The translations under genes and the position numbers were made by a program. Below the pieces are notes generated by a model, which ran no database searches, was not told where the DNA came from, and was given only the letters and a program-made list of their open reading frames with translations. A stretch of DNA of 64,000 nucleotides. Origin: Galaxea fascicularis. Taxonomy: Eukaryota; Cnidaria; Anthozoa; Scleractinia; Euphylliidae. This document shows positions 31,601 to 44,140 of this stretch, in pieces. The stretch is taken from NCBI GenBank assembly GCA_948470475.1, contig OX419336.1, forward strand, positions 6,370,484-6,434,483, written 5' to 3'. Each line of letters starts with the position of its first letter. Within the stretch, counting starts at the first letter, position 1.

Positions 31601-34600
31601 CACTGGGAAATAAACAAGAGGAGAGAGAGATCTCTGCCAGTCCCCAAGGAGTTCCTTTTTGCTAACGTCTGACCACATTTCTAGATGAAAACAACCGGTT
31701 TTTGAAAACTGGTTTCTGTTAAACAAGATTGCTCATGCTCTGTTTCTATTCCCTGCTGAAAATGTTTGAGCCCACTGTGTCACAATGAAAGCACAACAAA
31801 CTTTCGATCAAGCTATAATATAAGTAACGGAGAAGTGTTCTCAAGTCGACATACTCGGAAAAAGAATTTTCCGAGCCCCCAACAGGAGTCGAACCCATGA
31901 CCTTCCAGAAATACCGGTTGGACGCTCTAACCACTGAGCTATGGGAGACTCGTGGTGAGCCAGGTCATATACTAGGTTCTGACAGACTATGGAAAATCCC
32001 TGAATTTCCAACTGCCCATCCATGTAGCTGCCAAGTTTACAGCTCTACTCTGCAAAGCCAGTGCTGTAGTTTTGTTTGTGTTTCCATTGAATTCCCTCGT
32101 AAAGAGTTAGGTGTTATTGTGTAGAAATAGATGGAAATTAAAGCTATCAAGATCTAAGGCAACATACTTGGCACTCTATCCTTTTGTTTCTTGTAATTTT
32201 AAACAATTTCCCCATGTAATTAAATACACTGCAGGTGTAGCCTAGTTTTATTTGATTTTTCTAATCAGCCTTTTTTTTTTGTACATGTCTCTTTTTTTTT
32301 CAGAGTTCCTCGACTGATCCTTACTGCTTTGTGGAGTTTGAGACCAAAGAAGCTGCAGACCAGGCTCTTTTTGCTATGAATAACCGCAGTGTTTATGACA
32401 AGGTGAGACAAGGTCTTCCTTTTGCCGTCTACCTCTTTTCCTTTCATTCTTCTCTCTCTCTCTCTCTTTCTCTCCCTCCTCCTCCCTTCCTCTCACCCCT
32501 CCCTTGCTCCCCCCTCCCTCTACCTCTGTCCACCCATCCCTCCATCCTTCCACTTAGATACAAGGGATGTTTGCAAAATGGTGTCACTAATAATTGTGTT
32601 GTATCCCACTGTCTCTGTCTGTCTGTCTTCCCATACTTTCATCTGTTTGTCTGTCCGTCCTTCATTCCTTTTGTTTTTCCGTCCTTACTCTCTTTCTTCC
32701 CTTTCTTCCTTTCTGCCTTCCACCTGTCAGTCATCCATCCCTCCCTGCTGTCCATCCTTCCTCTAGTCCATCTGTCTGTCCAGTGTTCCAGACGACTAAC
32801 AGAGTCCAGGGGTCATGGACGATTTTTAAGGGGTTGGTAGACATGGTTGTTGGGTCAGAGAGCCAGCTTTGACCTGATAATCTGCTCTTATTTGGAGCAC
32901 TGCTGTCTCTCTGTCCTTTCTTCCATCTGCCCATCTGTCCTTCCTTTCTTCCCACTGCTCTCTCTGTTGTTTTCTTCTTCTTCTTTGTTCCCTTTATTTT
33001 TGCTGTTTTCTCTTTGTTTCTTTACCTTTTCCCTCTCTTCCTTCCTTTCTTCCTTCCTTCCTTCCCTATTTCTCTCTCTCTATTTTCTTTAATTTTTCAA
33101 CTGTCTGTTAAGTGGCCTTTTCTGTTATGTCCTTCAATCTCTTCCCCTTCTTCTACCCACCCATTACTTCTCTTCCATTTCCTTTCTCCACTCTTTATTT
33201 AGTGTTTACTGGTGCCATGATACATGCATAGTTAATGTGGCCTTGACCTTGATTCTGTTAAGTTTGCATTCTGATTAAAGATAGCTGTTCAGACATTTTT
33301 TTTTATAGTCAGAATTGAACTGTATAAATCATTCTACTTCAGTACCAGGTTTTGCTAACTGCCCCAAATCTTCTGAAACCCTGTATAACACCACAGTGTT
33401 TTGTTCTAACACAGAGCTTTGTAGTCAAAATAATGCCCATGCATGGTGGATGGAATGTGTGATTTTGAATTTTGATGACAAGAATAAGATAATCCGATAA
33501 TCTTGTAATTACATCTAGTACTTGATATGTCAAACTTAGAACCAATAGCTGTTATGTTAGTTACTCTTGCTTTGTGGTGTAGGAAAGCTGATTGATGTTT
33601 GTGTTGACAGTCAAGTCCTTTCTCTTTATGGCACTATAACAAATGCAATAATTTCAGAAAGTATATGTTAGAAGCTCAAGGAAATATGTAGTCAAGGAAA
33701 CTGTAGAACAGTCTTGTACAAAAAGGATAATTTCAAGCAAAAACACAGGGTTGTAGCTAAGAAATTACTCAGCTGGTTTAGATAGCAGTTTAGTCAGCTA
33801 AAGCCTACATTGGGGTGGGTTACTGTGTGTTTGCCGTCCAAAATCCAGCCAGCGATCACCTCTTTCTCAGCTGGTGAATTTTGCCGGCAGCCAGCACTTA
33901 GCGTCAACCCTGAGGACAGTTTTATTTTTGACTGCAGTAGACATCTGCTTGGACAGGTTGATTCTGTCTCCAACGCTTTTGAAAACCACTGATGTAGTTA
34001 CCTTCTGTGGTAGTTCTGTAGCACCTTCAGAATTTACTGAAATGATTGAACAAGTAGTGGGTTTTAAAGTAACGATACTGATGGCTAACCTCTAGAGAAA
34101 GTTGTAATTTATAAGCAAAGTGAATATTTTTAACCTAGAGTATTATAATTATGCATTCTCCAGTTGATTAACCAGAGGTTTTAAATTATAACATAGCTCA
34201 TAGTTATGAGAAATCTGGCCACCTATAATCTAAATTCAAAGGGTGGTCACCAGGTGCTGTTTGATATTTGCACCTTGTAACTTGGTAGGGTTAGCAACAT
34301 TTTCTCTTCCTCTCCAGTGATTGCACCAGAAGGTTCTCCAAATTAAATAATTCTTTATGGACTCTAAAATTTGGCTGTTACTAAATGACAACACTTCTTT
34401 GTCCACACGCTTTTTTAGGCTTGGTAGCTCAGAGGGAGTTCATTTGAGTACCCTGCTGGCTTCATGTAACATACACCATGCAAGCTTTTTTAACCAAGGC
34501 ATAAACTATGAATTTATAAAGTTAGACCAGAAATTTACCCAACACTAGGTTAACTTGCCATCACATACACTAAATGAAATCAATTCTATTAGTTTGAACA

Positions 34601-37600
34601 AAATAGCACTCAGTCAAAATTTTTTCCTCAGCTCTCAGAGTATAGTACCTCTAAAATCATGACTATTTTGAAATCTAGAATGTTCTGTACTTTGTTTTGA
34701 ATTATGTTTAATAAGAATCCATTTGGTTGTAAGTCCTACCTTGTCAATATTATTTTTGGACTCTCCTGAGAAGAACATTTGCTACTCTGTTAGCATATAA
34801 TTACTATAAGGGCAGGTGAGAGCTCAACAGTAAGGTTGATTGCAGAGGGCAAGAGAAGTAACTGTGAGCTTCCAAGGGTAGCTGGAATTCTCAGACATGT
34901 TTATATTCTGAGGTTAAAAAGATGACAGGTCTGAAAAGAATTGTTGTTATTTTCAACCAATGATTACTCTCCAGCTGGCAGATCTGTCATGTCTAAGGAG
35001 CAGAATTTATAAATACTGTATTTCTTGAAACAAAAACATTCCCAGTGCCCGAGAAATCAATTACCCACTACTTGTGGAAATTGGTTTCTCAAATTTGCAG
35101 TACTTCTCTTAACAGAGCTATGTTGATCACAAAAGTTCACAAAGTTAAACTGGGTTGTGAAGTTAAAGTTGAGTTGTGTGGTCAGAGACTCTTTGGAAGT
35201 CTATGCTAACTTTTCATCCAGGCCACCTGCCAGCTGGAGTAAATACCTGTAGTTGGCAGTTTCCCGTAACAAGAAGATCAAGTAGTTATTAATAATGGAT
35301 GATGTTCATTGTTTTTTTTCTTTCTATGCATACCCTGCACAGAATATCAAGGTAAACTGGGCGACCAACAACACTGGAGGCATGAGAAAGGATACTAGTA
35401 GTAAGTGGGTTTTTTGTTCTTATTCGTGTTCCTGTTTGGAGCACTGCTTATCAGTTTATCCGTTGCATCGGCAGACAGTTAATATTTGTTGCTTTACAAC
35501 TGGGAAACTCCCTCCTCTTCTCTTATCACACACTTGAATTCATTACATTTAGAGATGAATATTTAAGCTTCACTCTCTGTGCTTCTTGTCTCGGAGTCAT
35601 GATTCTGTCAATTGCACAAAAAGTAATTCAATGGATGGCCTGTGTTTAGCTGGTCTTGCATACTTTGTTATCAAAAGGAATGAATTCATGGTTGAGGGAT
35701 TGTCAGAATCATTGGCTTGAACTAATTCGTCATTTGGTGACCTTATAAATATTGATTGCATTCACTTAAATTTTGGTTAGTCCCAAGATTTATCTGCTAG
35801 AATTCTGCATCCAAAGAACAAAATTTCTTTTGTCTTTTTCCTTGTTGGTGTTCACTGTGTTCCTGATTATCTTTTCCATACCTTAGATGCTTTTTCATTC
35901 AGATCTTTACTCACCAGCCGTGCATGTTGTGTTATTGTTAATCTGTTTGACAGGTCTGTGAATGGAGGCAATTTGAATTCATCGATTACTTTATTTTAGG
36001 AAGTTTCCCTCTTCAAACCAAATCTAGGTTTGACAACATACAACTCTGTACCTCTTTCTCACCTTCCTAAAAATAACTTTTTGCTGATAGAAGTTTCTCA
36101 CCCCATTTTTCACGTTCATTCATGATAATGTCTATTGAAAAGGATTGTGGTGATTTTGAATAAACTGCTTGCCTTTGTATTTAATTATTACAATCTTTGT
36201 TGTAAGAAAAGAGATTTGGTGCCTTAAAATTTGTTGATCCTCTAAGTTGCTTTGTTTGAGCTCACATAAAATTAGTTGATGGACAGTGTTATTTCCATAC
36301 TCCAATCAAACCAAAAAAATAATGTTGCTGAGTAGCTACTCTGTGCATATGTCACAAAAGGAAGTAGTTCTTTAGAGGTTCTAACTCGTATAATATCACA
36401 GTTAAAAGTTGTATTTAATTGAAAGTTTTTGACATTGCTTAGTTGCAATTAGGTTTTGTCTCTGTCAGAATGTTGTGGTAGCAATGTAATGGTCAAACAA
36501 GCAATGGGAAATATGTACTTGATGTGCCTGTCGGCAGTTAAAAAAATGATGACATTGGAAATTCTTACATGAATTTTTTAAACTCATCTGTTGAGCCAGT
36601 TCATTTTATTTGCTGGTTACAAAGCTGTGGATATCATTAAACCCACAGCTATGAGGGTAAGAGTTGGGAATATTTGCCTGTGCTATAATTATTATGTTCA
36701 ACTTGGATGATCAGAAATGAGGTGCATATATTCTTTTCACGAAGCACATATTAAGCACAGTGCCTCTTCAGTGCCTCTAATTTGTGGCAGTTCATAACTA
36801 TCTGGGAAAAGCAGATTTTAACAAGGGTTATTAAAATGTGAAGCCAAATTTTGGGGTATCCAGGGATAATTAATTAACAGTAATAATTTATGTGAAACAG
36901 CTTTAACATGTGTAACATTTGGCATTTTTTTTCCAAGCTGGTGTGTAGTTGTCATTGAAATGTGTTAGGTTGTCCTCAATTTCCTTGTAGTTTCCAAAAC
37001 CCTTTCTAAGAACCACTTTCCTTTTATGAAACATGCAAAAATATTTTTTCATTAGGAAGAATTGCCCTTAAGAATCCTTGGTTACTTTGGTAATCTTTTG
37101 ATGTACAGAATACTGGATTGATTATCAGGGACTTCATTCCAGAAACTCATCTGAGTGAAGTCGTATTCTAAGCACTGCAGTTTTTGTCTGCTATGAGCAT
37201 TACAATAGTCTCATTATAAATCTGGACTTGGGCTGTCAAAACTCCTTTTTTTTTATTTAAGGAAGAGGAAGACATTAAAGACTGACAGATTTGGTGGTCA
37301 CATTAGATTTTTACTGTCAGGATAATTATATAAGTTGGGCAATGTGAAGCCCATTTCTATGTTATTTATAATGCTTTATAAAATGTTGGAAGAGTTACGC
37401 GCGCTGTGATTGGTCGAATCGAGTTCATTATATCCCGATAAAGCACGCGCTCTACATCACACGCGTGCACTGTTGAGTTATAATGCACGCTGCCTACGTC
37501 ACAAGCTCGTGCACGAGCAAATAGCTATGAAAGCTCGCTTAGATCTCCAGGACATTTTATAAAAACTCTCTCGTGTTCTTAAAAATTCCCGTGTGCTTAT

Positions 37601-40600
37601 ATAACTCAACAATGCACTCAGTGCGTGTTTTTATTACTTTAATCCAATGTATTTGTTACTGTGGATGTAGTTGAGCACTGTCCTGGCAAGGGAAATGATA
37701 ATTATTATTAAATAAGTACTTGTATTGGATTCTAGGTGAACCACAAAATTTGTGTGGGAAAACAGTTGCCTAGTAAGGAAATTTCTTTCTTAAGGAGGTG
37801 GGGATGGGAAGGAATGGGATGTTAGAACTTTAGTCCAAATTCACATGCTCACAGATGTAACCAACACCCTTGAAGCTCAGTTTTGTTGAACATTTTTGTC
37901 ATGAATTTGCATTCAGCCTGCCTTCTGCATTCAACTTACTTTCATACATGCTGTTATTTGACCAACATAGCTGTAAGCCAGTCTATTTATTGTGCTTTCT
38001 ATTTTTTCTTTAGATCACTACCACATATTCGTGGGTGACCTTGACATAGAAATTGGAAATGATTACCTTTACAAAGCATTTGCTGCTTTTGGGCAAGTGA
38101 CGTAAGTATTAACAGCTATTCTCATTGCTTTTATTTATCATAACTATATTTAATGTCACTTTTAATCCTCAACACTGTTGGCAACACCTGAACATTCATT
38201 TAAGAGTATGACATATTTTCCTGCTGTTTTACATAGTTTTGGTTCCAGACACAAACTCCGCACTTTAATAGAGTAGACACTTAGCTTTGTCTGCTTTGAG
38301 ATTTTTTTTACTTCTCTTCCCCAAAGACTTGTAAATGAGTGTTCAAGACATGTCACCTTATGTTGAAGTGGTTTTTAAGCCAAGTAGTTTTTAGAGAGAT
38401 GCATAATATTTTGTTGATGGCTTTTGAGTTAGTGGGTGAACCTGAAAGTTTAAGACCTTTTGCAGCAAGATTTTGAAAAATTATCAAGTAAACACTGTTA
38501 ATGCATAAAGTTTGTTGTCTTAAGTACACAGGCTTCACCATAAGGCTTGACATTCATTTCTTGATATTCATATTAAGCTGTTGTAAGGTATCCCATGCAA
38601 CACTCATTGCCACATTTGGATAGTGGCATAACTTTTACTAAATAAGCTAAAATATGTGGGCCAGTTATTTAAACAAAGTTTGACATGAACTGTGGTCTAA
38701 GATGAAGTTGGAAATGTATAGTTATTCTCTGTTAAAATAATACATCGTTGTCACTGTTTGAAGTGAACCATGTTTAGATTGACTGAATTTGTGTTAGACC
38801 ATGGTTCTGATGCTGTCGAAACGTGGTTTAATTAACTGGCTCTATGTGATTAATTGTTGAGTTCAGTGTAAGTATTTGCCTCTGAAAAGATGAGTAGGGT
38901 GGCTGGATTTAAGCTTCCTACAGTGACTCTCTTGTTTTGTTGTGCAATCTAAGTTGCATTTGACAATGGCAAAGAGTCTTTGTACAGGAGGTTAGTTGAG
39001 TCTGTTACACATTGGCCAGGGTGTGAAGCATTGGAGAGCCAATGATTTTCTCATCCATTTTAACTAGCTTAAGGTGATTCCCTGGAAAAGGATGTACTAC
39101 CAAATTTATATTTTCAAACTTGGCACAATATTAATTTTGATAACCATGCATAGGACACTGAAAAAATGCAATAAAAGATGGGGTCACTGTGCTTGTTTTT
39201 GCCCTGCATGCTTGTTATTCTAAGTGTTTTGGGCTGAGTTGCAAGAGAAATGTTCGAAACTTGATCAACCCAAAAAATTGTTTTTACAGAGCAAAAACTA
39301 TGAATATTACTGCAACCTAGGGCCTATTCGTCTCTCTGGGCTATAATCTTTCAGTGAAGTGACTTTGAATTGCCCGATGTTGTAAATAATGAAAGGAAAT
39401 TGGATTACTATCTCGTAATCTCATATTCCTCCATAGCTCCAAATGCGGAGTTTTACGTCATTTATGCACAAATACTACAACTTCAACTACCCAACTGTTT
39501 TTCTTTTTAAAATGTTTTTTTGTGTACCTATTAGGATTAAAATAACACCAATGGAAAAAGGAGGTCACCGTGGTCATTTCTTTGCAACACAATGACGAAG
39601 GGAAAATTTCGGCTTCAAACAATCTTTTTCTGCTAAGGGATTGGAGTGAATGCTAAAATGGTCGACCATAGGCATGAGTCTTGTGCTTTTTTCTGTTTTT
39701 TTCGCTTATTATTTTATTCTTTGCAACAAGTCATCTATGGTGAAAGGAATATTATAAGAGTGATCAGAGAAGTTGATAAATCAAACCTGGCAAACTTTGA
39801 TGTTGCAGTGGTATGCACAGTAGGATATGCACAGTGCAAAACAAGGGAATCACCTTAAGTGCTAAGTCAAACAAGATTCTGCTGGCTCATACACCAGGAA
39901 GGGTCCCCTGTTGAATGTGCCTGGCTTGAGGCAGTTTCCTCTAAATAATACCCATTTGACCATTTTACTAGATGCATCCAATACATCTTTTGACTCAAAA
40001 TTAGTAGTTCAAAATGACATTTCCTATGAGTCATTTGGTCAAAGTCTTTTTAATATTTAGTAGTGTTGTCTAGCCTCCTTGCCTGTATTGCCAACACTGA
40101 ATTCTTCAATTATATTACATACCAGCCCAAGATCAACAAAGTCTTTGGTTTGCAGTGGTTACCAATGCAAAGATGAGAATGGGAGTGGTTACAGTTAGGT
40201 TCCTTTCTTGTCTTTTTCCACCTTTTTTTATTCTATTTGTTGCATTACATAAAAATTATTAGATAGGTGCAACCCATATTTCTGTCATTTAATGATTCAC
40301 TAAACATTTGACAGATGGTTTTGAGATTGTTAGTTCTGAAATATTCTAGGGTTACTTGTTTGGCAACAATTTAGGGTTTGTTGGGCTGGTCCTGTTTCAC
40401 AGAGATTATTGAGTCACTCTTTATGGAAAAAGGCTGGTTCACTTAATTTATTTACATATAGTGATCAAGAGGGCTTTTATTGATGTCCAGCTATCTGTAA
40501 CTTGGCGATCTTTGACCAGGAGTGGTTTTCCTGGTTTAATCATTTCCCTTCATTAGGAACTTTGGATCAGTAATCCATAGCTTGTGGTTATCATAGGATT

Positions 40601-43600
40601 TGCTATGAGAAATAAATTAAGTTACAATAAAGTGATATGTGTCGGTGCACTTTTGTACACTAGATGTGTGTTGCACTGAACATGTTTCCTTGCTTTGTTT
40701 TGATTTCATGTCTTCAATGTTTTATCAATGTGTTGTAATGCTTCCTTATTTGCTTGCATACAGATGAATGTGCTCTAATTGCCTCCCACCCAGGCGATGT
40801 ATGCCATTTTCCTTTCTTGTTTTTTGTCTTCTTTTTTATCTTCTAAATTAGTTGATAATTATTAGATTAGTTGAAGAGTAAGACTAGAGATTTGCATCCA
40901 CATACATGGGATAATTATTTTCTTAGGTGTTAGTGATCAGAGTTTCTTAGTTTATAGCAATAAATTAGAGATTTTTTGAGTTGTGGCTTAAACTGAGAGT
41001 TGAGGGGATGTTTTTCATTAGTTTTCATGTTATTGTGGCATTCAAAAGGCTATTGGGCTTAGAAGAAAGTAATATTGAGTATTGCAGAAATGCTCAATTT
41101 TATAATTTTCTCATTTTGTTCTTCCTCTTTCCAGTTTTGTAAAGCTGTTTCTATGAGTTGTGTTAATAACTTGCTTCTTTATTCTTTACTTAGTGATTGT
41201 CGTGTTGTCAAAGATAATGCTACTCAAAAGTCTAAAGGTTATGGCTTTGTGTCTTTCCTAAAAAAGGAGGTATGTTTATTGTCACACTAGTTTGCTGTGT
41301 TTTGTGTTTGGAGGGACAGATGGTCAATATCAAGGGGTTTAAATTTACTTGGATAGTAAAGCCAAGTAAACTATGCATTAAGGGAGATAGTTTTGTAAGT
41401 AGCTTACTGAATTTCTTGATCCTGTATTTTGAAACTGAAATTGCTACCTTAAGCAAACATCTTCATTTTTTAGACACAAAGGAAATTAAGGCATCTGAAA
41501 TACAGTACCGCTCAAATGTTTCAGTGGTTTCTTTTTCTTATTAAACATTAAACGCACCCCAGGAGTTTGCTGTAGTTGGAACTGTATGTAAAAACATGAT
41601 AATTGTTATTATTACATCTTTTAAGTGCAAGCTTAAGTGTAACATTACTTGTCACAAAATTCCCAGCTTGTCAGGCCTGAAGATACACCCAAATAGATGA
41701 ATAATAATGTTATTGCATTTTTTTGTGACAAAGTGCATGACTGTTATGTTACACTCGCAAGAGTTGCTGCATGCATCATTTCCACCCTGAGAGAGCAAAA
41801 AATTATTCACGAGCCATTCGAACTTTTTGGTCATCCGTTTGAATTATTTTTCAGGAGCTGTTCGAACGGTTTGGTTACCCGTTCGAAATTTTTCACGAGC
41901 CGTTCAAACGTTTTGGTCACCCGTTCGAAATTTTTCACGAGCCGTTCGAACGGTTTAGTTACACGTTCGAAATTTTTCACGAGCCGTTCGAACGATTTGG
42001 TTACCCGTTCGAAATACTCGATTACCCGTTCGAACGTTCAGTGGAACCCGTTTGTGACCCGTTCGCTAGCCGTTCGTTTTACCCGTTTAACGGAAAGCCG
42101 TTAGTGTACGTTTTCCCGTGAAAGGTCACAACTTCTCAGGATCTCATTACTGTGGTTCAGTGTACTGAGAACTGTTTTTGTTGTCCATAGGATGCTGAAA
42201 GAGCCATGAAGGAAATGAAGGGTGAATTTATCTTCTGTTTATGACCCCTCCCATGTTGCATCTTTTCAACCAGTCAAGAGGACTTTGTGAATCTAAAGTT
42301 TCAGCCACAAGATGTGAATGATATATTAAGTGGAACCCAGCAAGAGTACTTACATGTTCTGGAGTAGAAGATTAAGGAAACGATAATGTGGAAACAGAAA
42401 GATGAACAATCATTTTTAAGCAGAAAGGAGACATCCTTGTATTCTCTTTAATTTGATTCAAGTATTCACAATTTTAGGTAATGCTCCCTTTTGTTTTGTC
42501 CTAGGAGCGCAACTGAAGGGAAGACCCATACGAACCAACTGGGCAGCTCGGAAGGCAACGCCACAGAGTAAGAAAAAAATGTGCTGATAAAGAGGAAGAG
42601 GTGGCAAACCTTAAAATTCTTAGTTGTTGTCCCTACACATTTGCTATAGAAGCATCAGGGAGAAGTTGTTAAAATGTCAAACAAATAGGCCAGTTCCGAG
42701 TTCATATCTGCCTCCTCTTCAAAGCGAGTCTAAGTTTTTGTCATGAAAATTAGTTTTCATTCATATGTAAAGTAGAACTAATTACCATCACAAAAACTTT
42801 GCACTTAGACTCGCTTTGAAGAGGAGGCAGACATGAACTCGGAAATGGCCTATTCATCTTGTGTGATCATTTCCTTAATTCTCATGACCACTGTGTTTTG
42901 TAAAGCGTTGATATTACAAGGAGAAATTTGATGCTGATCACTCTTACTGTTTAAAGGGTAAAGCTTTGACATAAAATAACAAAGATGTATAGAATTCAAA
43001 GTATTGCAGGAATGGTACAAACAAAAAGCTGATACAGTGACAGGGTTGAAAGGGGCTATGTCACGCTATTTTAGCATCTTTTTAAAGCAAAAAATATGTT
43101 TTGCCGTCAATAGGCCATTTCCGAATTACCTCAGGCCTCTTTTTCAAAGCGAGTCTAGGTGCACACCTTTCATATGCAAATCAATTTTCATTCACTTGAA
43201 AATGAGTTTAATTTGCGTGTGAATGAAAATTGATTTGCAAATGAATGGATGAGCACCTAGACTCGCTTTGAAAAAGAGGCCTAAGGTAATTCAGAAATGG
43301 CCTATTGAGATCCAAAAATAATGGTCTAGTTTTACTATTTAAGACTGTTATGACACTAAAACTGTTTCCTGTCATCTGTTGCTACCAATGCGGTAAGGAT
43401 GGAAATGGATTGAATTTTGAGAAGATATGGGCCAACTTTTCAAGTTTTTATGCTATCTCGACAAAAGAGAGCAAAAACCTTATTATGGGTTGCTCTCTTT
43501 GATAAAATTAATTTGATATCCACCTCACAGTTTATCGGGAACACTGTTTGTATAAATAAAAGCTGCAGGTAACGGTTTTTGGAAAGAATTGACCCAAAAC

Positions 43601-44106
43601 AACAAAATCGTCGTGATATAGTCCCTTTAAACCCATTCTTTCCATACACTGATCAGATGCTCCAACAACCACTGATCAGCAGCGGGTTTCATGTTGCTTT
43701 TCTTTTCCTTATTAAGCAGCAAAACCCCAATCGAAAGACGAAATAGCGAGACAGTCCTCGCCGTATAACTCAACTGTTTATGTCGGCAATCTTCCTCCTA
43801 ACTGCACAGGTAAATTGAACTTGACTGCTGTAACTTATGAATTTAAATTTGATATTACAGATTAAGAACAGAGAAAGATAAGAATTGTCATTCATGTAGG
43901 TACTGATAACTGTTGGGAAAGTTTCAAAAACAAAACCCGTGGAACCATAATTATGTGCATCTTCAATGAACGTTTTGCAGACAAATGAAAATAGTTATTG
44001 CTATGTTTACTTTGCGATGTTTTTAATAAAGCAAGAAAATATGTACTTATTGACTGATTGGGAGGACCGGACGAGAAAATATTTGGCTCGAGGTCATGGC
44101 CGGTAT

Positions 44107-44140
<34 letters not shown>

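Noticed and set aside
31875..31949. A functional tRNA gene on the - strand
   Set aside because: The anticodon arm is too long and mismatched, the acceptor stem is imperfect, and a SINE-like tail follows.
32331..33200. Long Ser/Pro/Leu-rich open frames
   Set aside because: They are read-throughs of a pyrimidine tract. Only the first 72 bases, up to the donor at 32403, are coding.
41800..42060. Regular 42-bp repeats that resemble a CRISPR array or a 14-residue repeat protein
   Set aside because: There are no variable spacers between units, the host is a eukaryote, and the open frame exists only because the unit length is divisible by three. It is part of a transposon end.
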